Assembly: GCF_001238295.1 (NCBI RefSeq)
Contig: NZ_LGXZ01000021.1
Coordinates: 1 to 43,511, forward strand
Reading direction: 5' to 3'
Origin: Ruegeria sp. 6PALISEP08
Lineage (GTDB): Bacteria > Pseudomonadota > Alphaproteobacteria > Rhodobacterales > Rhodobacteraceae
Length of the DNA stretch: 43,511 nucleotides
Below the pieces are notes generated by a model that was not told the origin of the DNA, did not search any database, and saw nothing but the letters and a program-made list of their open reading frames with translations. This document shows, piece after piece, positions 23,461 through 32,313 of this stretch (position 1 is the stretch's first letter; each line of letters begins with the position of its first letter). The translations under genes were made by a program, and so were the position numbers.

Positions 23461-26250
23461 ATGAGCCTCTATACTGAATATCTGAACGAAATCGAGTCTC
23501 GCAAAGAGCAGGGCCTGAACCCTAAACCCATCGACGATGGGGCCTTGGCGAAAGAGGTCATTGATCAGATTCGCGATCCCCAAAACGCACACCGCGCGGA
23601 TTCGCTGAACTTCTTCATCTATAACACGCTACCCGGTACAACCAGCGCCGCCGGTGAAAAAGCCCGCTTTCTGAAAGAGATCATTCTGGGCGAAGCGGAC
23701 GTCGAAGAAATCTCGCAGGACTTTGCGTTCGAATTGCTGTCGCATATGAAAGGTGGTCCCTCGGTCGAGGTTCTTCTGGATCTTGCTCTGGGTGATGACG
23801 CTGCAATTGCTGGCAACGCGGCCGAGGTGCTGAAAACGCAGGTCTTCCTCTATGATGCTGATACCGACCGTCTGAAGGCCGCGCTTGATGCAGGAAACGC
23901 AATCGCGCGGGACATCCTGGAAAGCTATGCCAAGGCCGAATTTTTCACCAAGCTGCCCGACATCGACGAGGAAATCGAAATCGTCACATATGTTGCTGCC
24001 GAAGGCGACATCTCCACTGACCTGCTGTCGCCGGGCAACCAAGCGCACTCGCGTGCTGATCGCGAACTGCACGGCAAATGCCTTATCTCGGAGAAAGCGC
24101 AGCAGGAAATCCAGGATCTGAAGCTTCAGCACCCTGGTAAACGCGTCATGCTGATCGCTGAAAAGGGGACCATGGGCGTGGGCTCGTCGCGTATGTCCGG
24201 CGTGAACAACGTGGCGCTTTGGACCGGTAAACAGGCCAGCCCCTATGTGCCGTTCGTCAACTTCGCCCCAATCGTCGCGGGCACGAACGGCATCTCGCCA
24301 ATCTTCCTGACCACCGTTGGTGTAACCGGTGGCATCGGTCTTGACCTGAAAAACTGGGTCAAGAAGGTGGACGAAGACGGCAACGCGATCCTGAACAACG
24401 ACGGCAACCCGATCCTTGAAGAGAAGTATTCGGTCGCCACAGGTACGGTTCTGAAGATCAACACCAAAGACCACAAACTGCTAAGTGAAGATGGCGACGA
24501 ACTGGTCGACGTGTCCTCGTCTTTCACTCCCCAAAAAGTGGAATTCATGAAGGCTGGTGGTTCTTACGCCATCGTCTTTGGCAAGAAGCTGCAGACATTA
24601 GCGGCCGAAACACTGGGCGTCGAAGCGCCGCTGGTTTTTGCACCATCCAAAGAAATCAGCCACGACGGCCAGGGCCTGTCCGCGGTCGAGAAGATTTTCA
24701 ACAAGAACGCCGTGGGCACAACGCCGGGCAAGACCCTGCACGCAGGTTCGGACGTGCGCGTGAAGGTCAACATCGTGGGGTCGCAGGACACCACCGGCCT
24801 GATGACCATGCAAGAACTTGAGGCGATGGCCGCCACCGTCGTGTCCCCGATCGTTGATGGAGCTTATCAGTCGGGCTGTCACACTGCGTCAGTCTGGGAT
24901 GCGAAAGCGCAGGCCAATACGCCGCGCCTGATGAAATTCATGAATGACTTCGGCCTCGTCACGGGGCGTGACCCGAAAGGCGTCTATCATTCGATGACTG
25001 ACGTGATCCACAAGGTGCTGAACGACATCACCGTGGATGACTGGTCTGTCATCATCGGTGGCGATAGCCACACCCGTATGTCCAAGGGCGTGGCCTTTGG
25101 TGCGGACTCGGGGACCGTGGCATTGGCGCTCGCGACCGGCGAAGCCTCGATGCCGATCCCGGAATCGGTCAAAGTAACCTTCAAAGGCAAAATGGCGGAT
25201 CATATGGATTTCCGCGATGTGGTGCACGCAACACAAGCGCAGATGCTGGAACAGCATGGCGACAACGTTTTCCAGGGCCGTGTGATCGAAGTGCATATCG
25301 GGACGCTGTTGGCGGACCAGGCTTTCACCTTCACCGACTGGACTGCCGAGATGAAAGCCAAGGCCTCGGTCTGTATCTCGAATGATGAGACTTTGATCGG
25401 CTCGCTGGAGCTGGCCAAGTCGCGTATCCAGATCATGATCGACAAGGGCATGGAGCATGAAAACGGTATGCTGCAAAAGCTGATCGATATCGCGGATGCG
25501 CGCATCGCCGGGATCAAATCGGGTGAAAAACCTGCTCTGCAACCCGATGACAACGCGAAATATTTCGCTGAGGTTGTCGTCGATCTGGATCAAATCGTAG
25601 AGCCGATGATCGCCGACCCGGATGTCAACAACTCCGATGTCTCCAAGCGTTACACTCACGATACGATCCGCCCGATCTCGTACTACAATGCTGAAAAGCA
25701 TGTGGATCTGGGTTTTGTTGGTTCGTGCATGGTGCACAAAGGTGACATCAAGATTGTCGCCCAGATGTTGAAGAACCTTGAGAAGGAAGCCGGTAAAGTC
25801 GAATTCAAGGCACCGCTGGTGGTCGCGGCCCCGACCTACAACATCATCGACGAACTGAAGGAAGAGGGCGACTGGGAAGTGCTCGAGAAATACTCGGGCT
25901 TCGAATTCGACGACCTGTTCCCGAAACAGCAAGCACGTACCGAGTACGAGAACATTCTGTACCTGGAACGTCCGGGCTGTAACCTCTGCATGGGCAACCA
26001 GGAGAAAGCCGCCAAGGGTGACACGGTTCTTGCCACCTCGACCCGTCTGTTCCAGGGCCGCGTCGTGGCAGATGCGCCCGACAAGAAAGGCGAAAGCCTG
26101 CTGGCTTCGACCCCGGTTGTGGTGTTGTCGGCCATCTTGGGTCGGACGCCCAATATCGACGAATACAAGACCGCTGTTGAAGGCATCGATCTTACAAAGT
26201 TCGCCCCTCCGATGGAAAAACCGGCGGGCACGAAGTCGGCTCACTTCTGA
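23461..26250 (+). CDS. acnB: Aconitate hydratase B / 2-methylisocitrate dehydratase
   Basis: 929 residues from ATG 23461 (MSLYTEYLNEIESR), the usual AcnB N-terminus; an in-frame ATG at 23446 adds five residues and has no ribosome binding site. It converts citrate to isocitrate in the TCA cycle and can dehydrate 2-methylisocitrate. Seen features are the N-terminal HEAT-like domain (to about 160), the swivel domain, and the catalytic domains with SGCHTASVWDAKAQANTP, IGGDSHTR and the 4Fe-4S cysteines in VGSCMVHKGD and RPGCNLCMGNQ. It stands alone in its transcript, between a hairpin and a strong terminator. Codon choice is strongly biased, as in highly expressed genes. Confidence 0.96.
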   Translation: MSLYTEYLNEIESRKEQGLNPKPIDDGALAKEVIDQIRDPQNAHRADSLNFFIYNTLPGTTSAAGEKARFLKEIILGEADVEEISQDFAFELLSHMKGGPSVEVLLDLALGDDAAIAGNAAEVLKTQVFLYDADTDRLKAALDAGNAIARDILESYAKAEFFTKLPDIDEEIEIVTYVAAEGDISTDLLSPGNQAHSRADRELHGKCLISEKAQQEIQDLKLQHPGKRVMLIAEKGTMGVGSSRMSGVNNVALWTGKQASPYVPFVNFAPIVAGTNGISPIFLTTVGVTGGIGLDLKNWVKKVDEDGNAILNNDGNPILEEKYSVATGTVLKINTKDHKLLSEDGDELVDVSSSFTPQKVEFMKAGGSYAIVFGKKLQTLAAETLGVEAPLVFAPSKEISHDGQGLSAVEKIFNKNAVGTTPGKTLHAGSDVRVKVNIVGSQDTTGLMTMQELEAMAATVVSPIVDGAYQSGCHTASVWDAKAQANTPRLMKFMNDFGLVTGRDPKGVYHSMTDVIHKVLNDITVDDWSVIIGGDSHTRMSKGVAFGADSGTVALALATGEASMPIPESVKVTFKGKMADHMDFRDVVHATQAQMLEQHGDNVFQGRVIEVHIGTLLADQAFTFTDWTAEMKAKASVCISNDETLIGSLELAKSRIQIMIDKGMEHENGMLQKLIDIADARIAGIKSGEKPALQPDDNAKYFAEVVVDLDQIVEPMIADPDVNNSDVSKRYTHDTIRPISYYNAEKHVDLGFVGSCMVHKGDIKIVAQMLKNLEKEAGKVEFKAPLVVAAPTYNIIDELKEEGDWEVLEKYSGFEFDDLFPKQQARTEYENILYLERPGCNLCMGNQEKAAKGDTVLATSTRLFQGRVVADAPDKKGESLLASTPVVVLSAILGRTPNIDEYKTAVEGIDLTKFAPPMEKPAGTKSAHF

Positions 26251-26275
26251 AGCCAGTCTTAGATTGGAAAAACAG

Positions 26276-26306
26276 AAAACCCGGCCCCTCAGGTGGCCGG
26301 GTTTTT
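26276..26306 (+). terminator. Strong rho-independent terminator of acnB
   Basis: CCCGGCC (26280-26286) and GGCCGGG (26295-26301) with an 8-base loop; flanking AAAA/TTTT extends the stem into the T-tract. It ends acnB transcription. Confidence 0.9.
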
Positions 26307-26337
26307 CGTTTGTGAACAAAGCTTAAGCGCTACTGGG

Positions 26338-26619
26338 TCAGCTGTTGCGTTTCCGACTGAAGTCGAACGCGTCGGCATAGTGGCACGCTGCAAAATGTTC
26401 TGGCTCATGCTCGCGCCATTCGGGCTGTTCCGAACTGCATCGTTCTTTTGCAAACAGACAGCGTGTATGGAACCGGCATCCGGAAGGGGCAGCCAGCGGA
26501 TTTGGAATCTCACCCTGCAACCGGATCGGATCGAACACTGCATCCGGGTCAGCAGTTGGAATCGCGCTGAGCAGGGCATGTGTGTACGGATGCTTGGGTG
26601 CGAAGAACAGTTTGGTGCG
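26338..26619 (-). pseudogene. C-terminal fragment of an oligopeptide ABC transporter ATPase (OppF/DppF type)
   Basis: The minus-strand frame gives RTKLFFAPKHPYTHALLSAI followed by PLAAPSGCRFHTRC and a C-terminal tail to RKRNS. This is the specific C-terminal extension of peptide ABC ATPases (HPYT..LL, then the Cys-rich GCRFHTRC block). Walker A, signature and Walker B are all absent: similarity starts abruptly near 26615. About 90 codons of the usual 320 or more remain. No permease genes are nearby. Leftover of a deletion or rearrangement. Confidence 0.8.
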
Positions 26620-26719
26620 TATGCGATGTCGCGGGCCAGTACGTCGTCCGAGATGAACGAAACAGTCTTGGGCTCCGCCGGAACACCCTGCATCGGTTTA
26701 CCATGACCCAGATAAACGA

Positions 26720-26947
26720 TCACGTTGATCTCGTCGCGGTTCTGATCGTGTTGAGTAGCGGCGTTGGCGTGACTGTGGTCCCTGATCGATCAAGCAGACG
26801 ACATTGATACTGTTGCTCGAGCGAGACGACCAAATTGGAAACGGTTGGCTGAGAGACACTCAGATCTTTTGCGGCCAGAGTGAAGCTACCAAGCCGAGTT
26901 ACCGCTTTCAGAGCCTGCAGTTGCTTGAGACTGATCTTTGACTTCAC
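26720..26947 (-). pseudogene. N-terminal fragment of a LysR-family regulator
   Basis: 75 codons: the winged-helix domain ISLKQLQALKAVTRLGSFTL, AAKDLSVSQPTVSNLVVSLE, then LLDRSGTTVTPTPLL and a stop shortly after. LysR regulators have about 300 residues; the whole effector domain is missing. Between this and the transporter fragment (26620-26719) lies about 100 bp in which a neighbouring frame reads VIVYLGHGKPMQGVPAEPKT, another possible piece of unrelated coding sequence. The three pieces together mark a rearranged junction. Confidence 0.78.
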
Positions 26948-27036
26948 AAGGGTATCCGCCTCGTGGTTTTGCTTTAACTGAGGTTCGCTTTTCTACCGGG
27001 TGGGACACAATCAAAAACGCGCACAACCGTACACCG

Positions 27037-27504
27037 TTAAAGGATGGGCAATGGTCCGCGGGTCTTAGTTTGCCGTAGAACGAAGTTGCTGCGGGTGTCG
27101 CGGACAAGGCCGGATTTCAACAGGCGCTGCATTATGAAAATCTCCAGATCTTCGGGCGTCTTGGCATAGACTTTCAGAATGAAATCATGATCCCCGGTGA
27201 TCGAGGCACATTCGACGATCTGCGGTTCAGTTTCGACTAGACGGAGGAAATCGGCGATGCTTTTTTCCTGATGGTCCTTGAGTGCAACATGAACATAGGC
27301 GATGGCATTCAGGCCAACCGCCTTGGCGGGGACTTGCGCGCGATATCCTGTAACCACTCCGCTTGCTTCAAGATCGCGTACACGTCGCCAGCATTGCGAG
27401 GCCGACAACCCGGTCCGATCTGCCAGCTCCTGCATCGACAGACGTCCACTGATCTGAAGCTCTCGCAGGATATCGATGTCGGCAGAATGGAGCATTTGTT
27501 GCAC
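27037..27504 (-). CDS. Lrp/AsnC-family transcriptional regulator
   Basis: 155 residues from GTG 27504, or 152 from ATG 27495; neither has a clear ribosome binding site. The N-terminal winged helix (DIDILRELQISGRLSMQELA, GLSASQCWRRVRDLEASGVV) is followed by the RAM/AsnC effector domain (VHVALKDHQEKSIADFLRLV, ECASITGDHDFILKVYAKT). The gene is divergent from phenylalanine hydroxylase with about 110 bp between the starts, which suggests that it senses phenylalanine or a related amino acid and controls that gene (PhhR-like role, inference). Confidence 0.9.
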   Translation of the reverse strand: MQQMLHSADIDILRELQISGRLSMQELADRTGLSASQCWRRVRDLEASGVVTGYRAQVPAKAVGLNAIAYVHVALKDHQEKSIADFLRLVETEPQIVECASITGDHDFILKVYAKTPEDLEIFIMQRLLKSGLVRDTRSNFVLRQTKTRGPLPIL

Positions 27505-27517
27505 CGATTGAGAGAAG

Positions 27518-27535
27518 ATGAATTATTTCGTTCAT
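27518..27535. promoter_or_regulatory. Candidate Lrp operator in the regulator/phhA gap
   Basis: ATGAA-N8-TTCAT dyad, AT-rich, 14 bp from the regulator start and in the region shared with phhA. Lrp-type sites are degenerate AT-rich dyads of this size, so this is only a candidate. Confidence 0.35.
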
Positions 27536-27614
27536 TTTAGTGCAGAATTACCATTTATCAAAACAAATCTGCCGGGCTTGGCGCGGTATCCTGTTTCCAA
27601 GCAGGAGGATACGG

Positions 27615-28415
27615 ATGCCTAAATCGACCAAATACGTCGCCAAGATCGCCGACGCGCGTGGCCACATTGCCTATACAGATGAAGAAAACGCTGTCTGGAC
27701 GGATCTATATGCAGCGCAACAGGAGAATGTGCAGCGTTATATGGCGCGCGAATATCTGGACGGTCTTGCCCGGCTGGATTTGCCGAAGACCAAGGTACCG
27801 TCCTGCGCGGATATCTCGGATCGGTTGCTGGACATGACGGGGTGGCGGGTACAGCCGGTTCCGGCCCTGATCGGATTCAAGACGTTTTTTGGTATGCTGG
27901 CGGATCGCGTCTTTCCCGCAGCGTCCTTTATCCGGTCACGTGAGGATTTCGACTATATTGAAGAGCCGGATATCTTTCATGAGATCTTCGGACACACCCC
28001 TTTGCTGAGCGACCCGCGCTTTGCCGCGTTCAGCCATGCCATCGGGCGGGCAGGTCAGCAGGCGACGGATGCCGATTATGCCTGGCTGATCAGGCTGTAC
28101 TGGTTTTCCATCGAGTTCGGTTTGCGCCGCCAGGACGGCCAGATCAAAGCGTTGGGATCGGGACTGGCGTCTTCGCCGACCGAGCTGGTTTATGCCGTGA
28201 GCAGCGACATCCCGGACCGGGACCCGTTTGACATCCTGACCATCCTGCGCACGCCGTACCGGATCGACATGCACCAGATGGGGTATTTCGTTCTGGATGA
28301 CCCTGAGGATCTGTTTGAAGCGGCCGAGCGTGACCTTCTGGCTGATATTCGGCACGCGCGTGGTTTGGGGTTGCTGCCAAACAAGTTTCCCGAAAAGGTC
28401 ACTGCAGCAGAGTAG
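27615..28415 (+). CDS. phhA: Phenylalanine-4-hydroxylase
   Basis: 266 residues from ATG 27615, where AGGAGG lies 6 bases upstream; a frame open to 27540 has no such site. Tetrahydrobiopterin- and iron-dependent enzyme converting phenylalanine to tyrosine. The iron ligands are visible in DIFHEIFGHTPLL (two His) and in WFSIEFGL (Glu). Other family blocks are MTGWRVQPVPALI, FPAASFIRSREDFDYI, GSGLASSPTELVYA and YRIDMHQMGYFVLDD. The length fits bacterial single-domain enzymes. It is probably controlled by the divergent Lrp-type gene. No tetrahydrobiopterin-recycling gene (phhB) lies beside it. Confidence 0.95.
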   Translation: MPKSTKYVAKIADARGHIAYTDEENAVWTDLYAAQQENVQRYMAREYLDGLARLDLPKTKVPSCADISDRLLDMTGWRVQPVPALIGFKTFFGMLADRVFPAASFIRSREDFDYIEEPDIFHEIFGHTPLLSDPRFAAFSHAIGRAGQQATDADYAWLIRLYWFSIEFGLRRQDGQIKALGSGLASSPTELVYAVSSDIPDRDPFDILTILRTPYRIDMHQMGYFVLDDPEDLFEAAERDLLADIRHARGLGLLPNKFPEKVTAAE

Positions 28416-28429
28416 TCGCGCCGCCACCT

Positions 28430-28951
28430 TCAGGCGGACAGGTCTTTGTACATGTAAGTTGTCGGCTCCAACCTGGGTTCGAACGGGTTGCGGCAATAAT
28501 TCGGTACTTCCCCTGCAATCTGAAACCCGAGGCTTTGATACAGCAGCCGGGAGGGATCGGTGCTGCGCGTGTCCAATACCAGCATCGTGCGGTGCAAGTC
28601 GCGGGCGCGTTGAAACAATACCTCCATCAAAGCACGGCCATATCCACGACGCCGGGCGTTTGGGTGAACCAAAAGCTTTGCCACATCGGCGCGATGGGGT
28701 TGGTTGGGCATCGTGGCCGGGATCAACTGCGCGGTGCCTAAAACGCGTGGGCCATCATACGCTGCAAAGACGTCCAATGCACCCGCGGTTAAACCGGGCT
28801 GCACGTTCTGCTGCCAATAGGACCGCGCGTCTTCCAGAGTAAATGGCAGGATAAAGCCAATACTGGCCCCATCATGGACACAGGCGTGCAAAACATCGGT
28901 CAGATCATCCAGTGCTGCGTCAAAATCGGAACCGGTCAGACGTGTGATCAT
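28430..28951 (-). CDS. GNAT-family N-acetyltransferase
   Basis: 173 residues from ATG 28951, which overlaps the stop of the XRE gene by four bases (ATGA). It transfers an acetyl group from acetyl-CoA to an unknown amine. The acetyl-CoA loop is VHPNARRRGYGRALMEVLF; the later block DTRSTDPSRLLYQSLGFQIA is the usual last part of the GNAT fold. A longer frame to 29032 lies inside the upstream gene and is not likely. The gene is translationally coupled to the XRE-cupin regulator, so both probably act in one process. Confidence 0.88.
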   Translation of the reverse strand: MITRLTGSDFDAALDDLTDVLHACVHDGASIGFILPFTLEDARSYWQQNVQPGLTAGALDVFAAYDGPRVLGTAQLIPATMPNQPHRADVAKLLVHPNARRRGYGRALMEVLFQRARDLHRTMLVLDTRSTDPSRLLYQSLGFQIAGEVPNYCRNPFEPRLEPTTYMYKDLSA

Positions 28952-29511
28952 ACCAGCACCAGAAGATATCGGGCACCCCGTGCCACGCCTGTTTCGAACC
29001 GGGTCGGGCCAGACAAGTGATAGCGTAGACAATCCCCTGCGCTCAGGCTGTGCGGCGTTCCATCGACGGTCAGCGTAAGAGCTCCATCTATCAGTATCAG
29101 GTGATGCTCTTGCCCCGATTTGGGAGGCGTATCATAGGTAATGACCGTGTTCCGGGGCAGATGGCCTTCAACGACCTCGGCGTTCAGACCATTTGCGGGG
29201 GGTGAAACCGCGCGGCGGGTGTAGCCTGTTTCGGGATCGCTCCATTCGGTCTGACGTTCAAGCGGGATCTTGGGATCAAAACTGTCCTCGACCATCATGA
29301 GTAGGCGTGACATTGGCAGGTCATACGCGGCACAGAGACGACCAAGGTTTTCTGCCGTTGGGCTGACATCGCCCTTCTCCATACGTGACAGAGTGGCACG
29401 GCTGATGCCGCTGTGCTCAGACAGCTGGTCCAGAGACCACCCGCGCCCGCGACGCAGCTCATTCAGTCGATTGGCAAGGCGGTTTGAAAGGGTATCAAGC
29501 ATAGAGCACAT
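28948..29511 (-). CDS. XRE-family regulator with C-terminal cupin domain
   Basis: 187 residues from ATG 29511 (MCSMLDTL), or 184 from the ATG at 29502. Upstream in-frame codons are AT-rich and lie next to a terminator. The helix-turn-helix is ANRLNELRRGRGWSLDQLSE, SGISRATLSRMEKGDVSPT. The cupin at the C-terminus has EHHLILIDGALTLTVDG and LSAGDCLRYHLSG. Such two-domain proteins (PuuR/SutR-like) sense small ligands through the cupin. It is co-translated with the acetyltransferase, so it could be its local regulator. Confidence 0.88.
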   Translation of the reverse strand: MCSMLDTLSNRLANRLNELRRGRGWSLDQLSEHSGISRATLSRMEKGDVSPTAENLGRLCAAYDLPMSRLLMMVEDSFDPKIPLERQTEWSDPETGYTRRAVSPPANGLNAEVVEGHLPRNTVITYDTPPKSGQEHHLILIDGALTLTVDGTPHSLSAGDCLRYHLSGPTRFETGVARGARYLLVLV

Positions 29512-29560
29512 GGTGGAAAAATTCTCAGATAAGAAAAAAATACTTCGAATAAAACAAAAT

Positions 29561-29597
29561 ACAAACAAAAAAAGGGTGCGAAAACTCCGCACCCTTT
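29561..29597 (-). terminator. Terminator of the iron-binding protein gene
   Basis: AAAGGGTGCG (29571-29580) pairs with CGCACCCTTT (29588-29597). On the minus strand it is followed by TTTTTTTGTTTG, a good T-tract, and lies 24 bp after the gene's stop. Confidence 0.85.
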
Positions 29598-29620
29598 AAA
29601 GCCGTCAGCGATTTGGAAGA

Positions 29621-30637
29621 TTACTTCCAGCCAACCTCGTTAAAGATCTTCTGTGCTTCGGGAATGTTCTTGGCAACTTCGGACAGGTTCACTCCGTCAG
29701 CCTTGAACTCTCCCAGTGTGGCAACCGACTCGGCCAGTTCTACGCTTGGAACGGCTGGGTATTCGTCGTTGCCCGACGAGAAGTATTGTTGCGCCTTATC
29801 GCTCGCCAGATATTCGAGGAACAGGATGGCGTTTTCCTTGTTTGGTGCGTGCGCCGCAACACCGCCGCCCGATAGGTTCATGTGCGCGCCATAGCTGTCC
29901 TGGTTTGGGAAAACCCAGCTGATCATGTCGCGATCAGCCGAAAGACCTTTGACGTCTTTGCGGATTGAACGCGCAAAGTAATACGTGTTCGACACGGCGA
30001 TATCGCATTCACCAGAAACGATGCCGCGCAGTTGGTCGGTGTCACCGCCCTGCGGATCACGCGCCATGTTGGCAACAATGCCTGCTGCCCAGGACTTGGC
30101 CGCGTCTACGCCTTCGTGGGTTATGATCGAAGCCAGCAGGGTCTGGTTGTAAACATTGGTCGACGACCGGATGCAGACCAGACCTTTGTATTCTGGCTTT
30201 GCCAGATCGGCATAAGTGGCTGGGGGGGTGGCGACGTTCTCTTTGTTGTAAAAGATGATCCGCCCGCGCTGTGAGAAGCCGAACCATTGGTTGTCTGTGT
30301 CTTGCAGGTTGGCGGGAACACGGTCTTCCAGGATTTCGCTGTCGATCGCCTGCAGGATGCCTGCATCCTTGGCGCGCGCCAGTCGCGAGGTGTCGACTGT
30401 CAGCATCACGTCTGCAGGAGAGTTCGCGCCTTCCGCTTCCATACGCGCAATCAACTCGTCGGCTTTGCCTTCGATCCGGTTGATCTTGATGCCAGTGGCG
30501 TCTTCGAAGTCGGTGTACAGACGTTCGTCAGTATCATAGTGGCGCGACGAATACAGGTTCAGTTCACCTTCGGCGGCGGCGGAGGTCGCGACCAATGCCG
30601 ACAGAGCGGCAGCCAGGCAGGTTGTGGATTTCAGCAT
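29621..30637 (-). CDS. Ferric-iron ABC transporter substrate-binding protein (FbpA/FutA type)
   Basis: 338 residues from ATG 30637; the longer frame to 30718 would bury the signal peptide MLKSTTCLAAALSALVATSAAA. It is a periplasmic binding protein that captures ferric iron and hands it to a permease. It begins with the typical ELNLYSSRHYDTDERLYTDF and carries the adjacent tyrosines of the iron site in AVSNTYYFARSIRKD. Other blocks are DVMLTVDTSRLARA, FGFSQRGRIIFYNK, CIRSSTNVYNQ and ISWVFPNQDSYGAHMNLSG. No permease or ATPase gene is adjacent in the window. A terminator follows directly, so it is transcribed alone. Confidence 0.93.
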   Translation of the reverse strand: MLKSTTCLAAALSALVATSAAAEGELNLYSSRHYDTDERLYTDFEDATGIKINRIEGKADELIARMEAEGANSPADVMLTVDTSRLARAKDAGILQAIDSEILEDRVPANLQDTDNQWFGFSQRGRIIFYNKENVATPPATYADLAKPEYKGLVCIRSSTNVYNQTLLASIITHEGVDAAKSWAAGIVANMARDPQGGDTDQLRGIVSGECDIAVSNTYYFARSIRKDVKGLSADRDMISWVFPNQDSYGAHMNLSGGGVAAHAPNKENAILFLEYLASDKAQQYFSSGNDEYPAVPSVELAESVATLGEFKADGVNLSEVAKNIPEAQKIFNEVGWK

Positions 30638-30822
30638 AGTGTGTCCCAACAATTGAATTTCGTGCCGGTCTGTAACCCGACTGATTTTCTCAATTATACG
30701 ATTCTCGGTGGGATGCAAGGAAATCCGACAGATTTACTTGGTCAAATAATCGCAGGGGATGATGTGGGATTTACCCCATCATCAGCGAGTTGTTTGAATA
30801 AGAGGGATCAAAACCAAGTGGA

Positions 30823-31983
30823 TCACCCGCGATCGAGTACTTCAACGGCAAGGATCGTGGGCAAATGGCGCGCCACTTCTTCCCAGGTATCCCCTTCGTC
30901 AACACTGCCAAAAACAGATCCGCTGTTGGTCCCGAAATAGATGCCTGCAGGGTCTCGGCGGTCTCCGGCCATGGCCTGGCGCAATACAGTGAAATAGCAG
31001 CTCTCCTGTGGCAGGCCGCGCCGCTGATCTTGCCATGTTGCACCTCCGTTGGAGGATTTCCACACCGCAGCCGCTGCATCCGGCGGATAGCGCCCGATGC
31101 TGTCGCCATTCAAAGGCAATGTCCAGATCGTGTCTGGGTCGCGCGGGTGAACATGGATCGGAAACCCAAAGGTAGACGGTAGGCCTTCGGTGATGTTCTC
31201 CCAACTGCGTCCTCCGTCGGGCGAACGCCAGACCCCGTGGTGATTTTGTTGATACAGCAGATCCGTGGTTCCCGGGGCTTGAACCATGTTGTGGACGCAA
31301 TGACCCGTCTCGCCATCTCTGGGGGCCGCTGGATGATCGTGGTGCGCACAGGCTTCGGCATTGGACAACCTGTTGCGTCGCTCCCAGCTCGCACCACCAT
31401 CCTCGGTCGCAAAAACACCTGCCGCCGAGATGCCAACCCAAAGCTTTTTGGCATCATTTGGATCCACCACGATCGTGTGCAGAACCAGACCCGCGCCGCC
31501 AGGATTCCAGTCGGGTGCTGAAGGATGGTTGGTCAGACCCTCTACTGTGTCCCATGTCCGACCATTGTCATTGCTGACCAGCAGACGGGCCGGTTTGGTT
31601 CCAGCGTATAGCGCTCCGTGCTCATGGCGCAGAGACCAGATTTGCGAAAACGCGTCAGCGAAAGGCGCGGGCTCTCCGGTCCAGCCAATCATCTGGGCAA
31701 AATCAGGGTCGTTCGCGGCCCATTCGTCCCTTTGACCGTTGGTGAGTTTCGTCACCTCCCAGGTTTCACCGCCATCTTCAGATCTCCAGACACCGGCACC
31801 ATGCCAGTCGCCGCCGCCTCCGGCCCAAAGAGTGCCAGTTTCGGTATCACCGATGACGTGGTTGATCGGCCAGCCGTCGCAATGTGGGCCCGATACTTTC
31901 CAGTCTGATCTGCCCTGGGCACCAGAGACTATAAAGGCGCCCTTGGTCGTGCCCACCAGCACATCGATGCCGTGTTCCAGCAT
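30823..31983 (-). CDS. BNR-repeat (sialidase/photosystem-stability-like) beta-propeller protein
   Basis: 386 residues from ATG 31983 (MLEHGIDVLVGTTKGAF); the upstream frame to 32079 overlaps the rpmJ terminator. It has Asp-box/BNR-type motifs: VWRSEDGGETWEV, LLVSNDNGRTWDT, VFATEDGGASWER, VWRSPDGGRSWENI and VWKSSNGGATWQD. Family members are called exo-alpha-sialidase-like or WD40/YVTN-type glycosyl hydrolases, but most have no shown activity. It has no signal peptide and is thus cytoplasmic. It has several His-rich segments (ACAHHDHPAAPRDGETGHCVHN). Confidence 0.82.
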   Translation of the reverse strand: MLEHGIDVLVGTTKGAFIVSGAQGRSDWKVSGPHCDGWPINHVIGDTETGTLWAGGGGDWHGAGVWRSEDGGETWEVTKLTNGQRDEWAANDPDFAQMIGWTGEPAPFADAFSQIWSLRHEHGALYAGTKPARLLVSNDNGRTWDTVEGLTNHPSAPDWNPGGAGLVLHTIVVDPNDAKKLWVGISAAGVFATEDGGASWERRNRLSNAEACAHHDHPAAPRDGETGHCVHNMVQAPGTTDLLYQQNHHGVWRSPDGGRSWENITEGLPSTFGFPIHVHPRDPDTIWTLPLNGDSIGRYPPDAAAAVWKSSNGGATWQDQRRGLPQESCYFTVLRQAMAGDRRDPAGIYFGTNSGSVFGSVDEGDTWEEVARHLPTILAVEVLDRG

Positions 31984-32042
31984 GGTCTTCGCGCTCCGTA
32001 TTATCGGAGCAAGTGTACCACGCCACGCCCAAAGTTGCAGAA

Positions 32043-32073
32043 AACAAAAAAAACCGCGCTGGGAAGCGCGGTT
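32043..32073 (-). terminator. Terminator of rpmJ
   Basis: AACCGCGCT (32052-32060) and AGCGCGGTT (32065-32073) with a GGGA loop; on the minus strand a run of T follows. It lies 24 bp after the L36 stop. Confidence 0.9.
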
Positions 32074-32097
32074 CTTCAAAACAGTGTTGTGCAGTTC

Positions 32098-32223
32098 TTA
32101 GCCCTGGCGAGCTTTGAACTTGCGCTGCGTCTTGTTGATCACGTAGACGCGGCCTTTGCGACGCACAATACGGCAATCACGGTGCCGGTTCTTGAGCGAG
32201 CGGAGCGAGTTCTTGACCTTCAT
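32098..32223 (-). CDS. rpmJ: 50S ribosomal protein L36, 41-residue zinc-free type
   Basis: 41 residues: [30 protein letters not shown] and [12 protein letters not shown]36 is the smallest large-subunit protein and binds 23S rRNA. Only one Cys is present, so the zinc-ribbon ligands of the 37-38-residue form are absent; this is the C-minus (YkgO-like) type usual in alphaproteobacteria. It stands alone between tRNA-Val and its own terminator. Confidence 0.96.
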   Translation of the reverse strand: MKVKNSLRSLKNRHRDCRIVRRKGRVYVINKTQRKFKARQG

Positions 32224-32313
32224 GGGTCTGTCTCCAATCTGCGGCGCCTTCATCAAGGACGTGGCCAGCGCCTGGGTTAGCGGGTGTCCCGGAAATCCGG
32301 AACAATGAAACGA

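Noticed and set aside
24889..26319. 476-codon minus-strand open frame
   Set aside because: Antisense of acnB; a by-product of strong codon bias.
26289..26723. 144-codon minus-strand frame after acnB
   Set aside because: It crosses the acnB terminator and lies out of frame with the recognisable ABC ATPase fragment; its middle part only is noted as possible third fragment.
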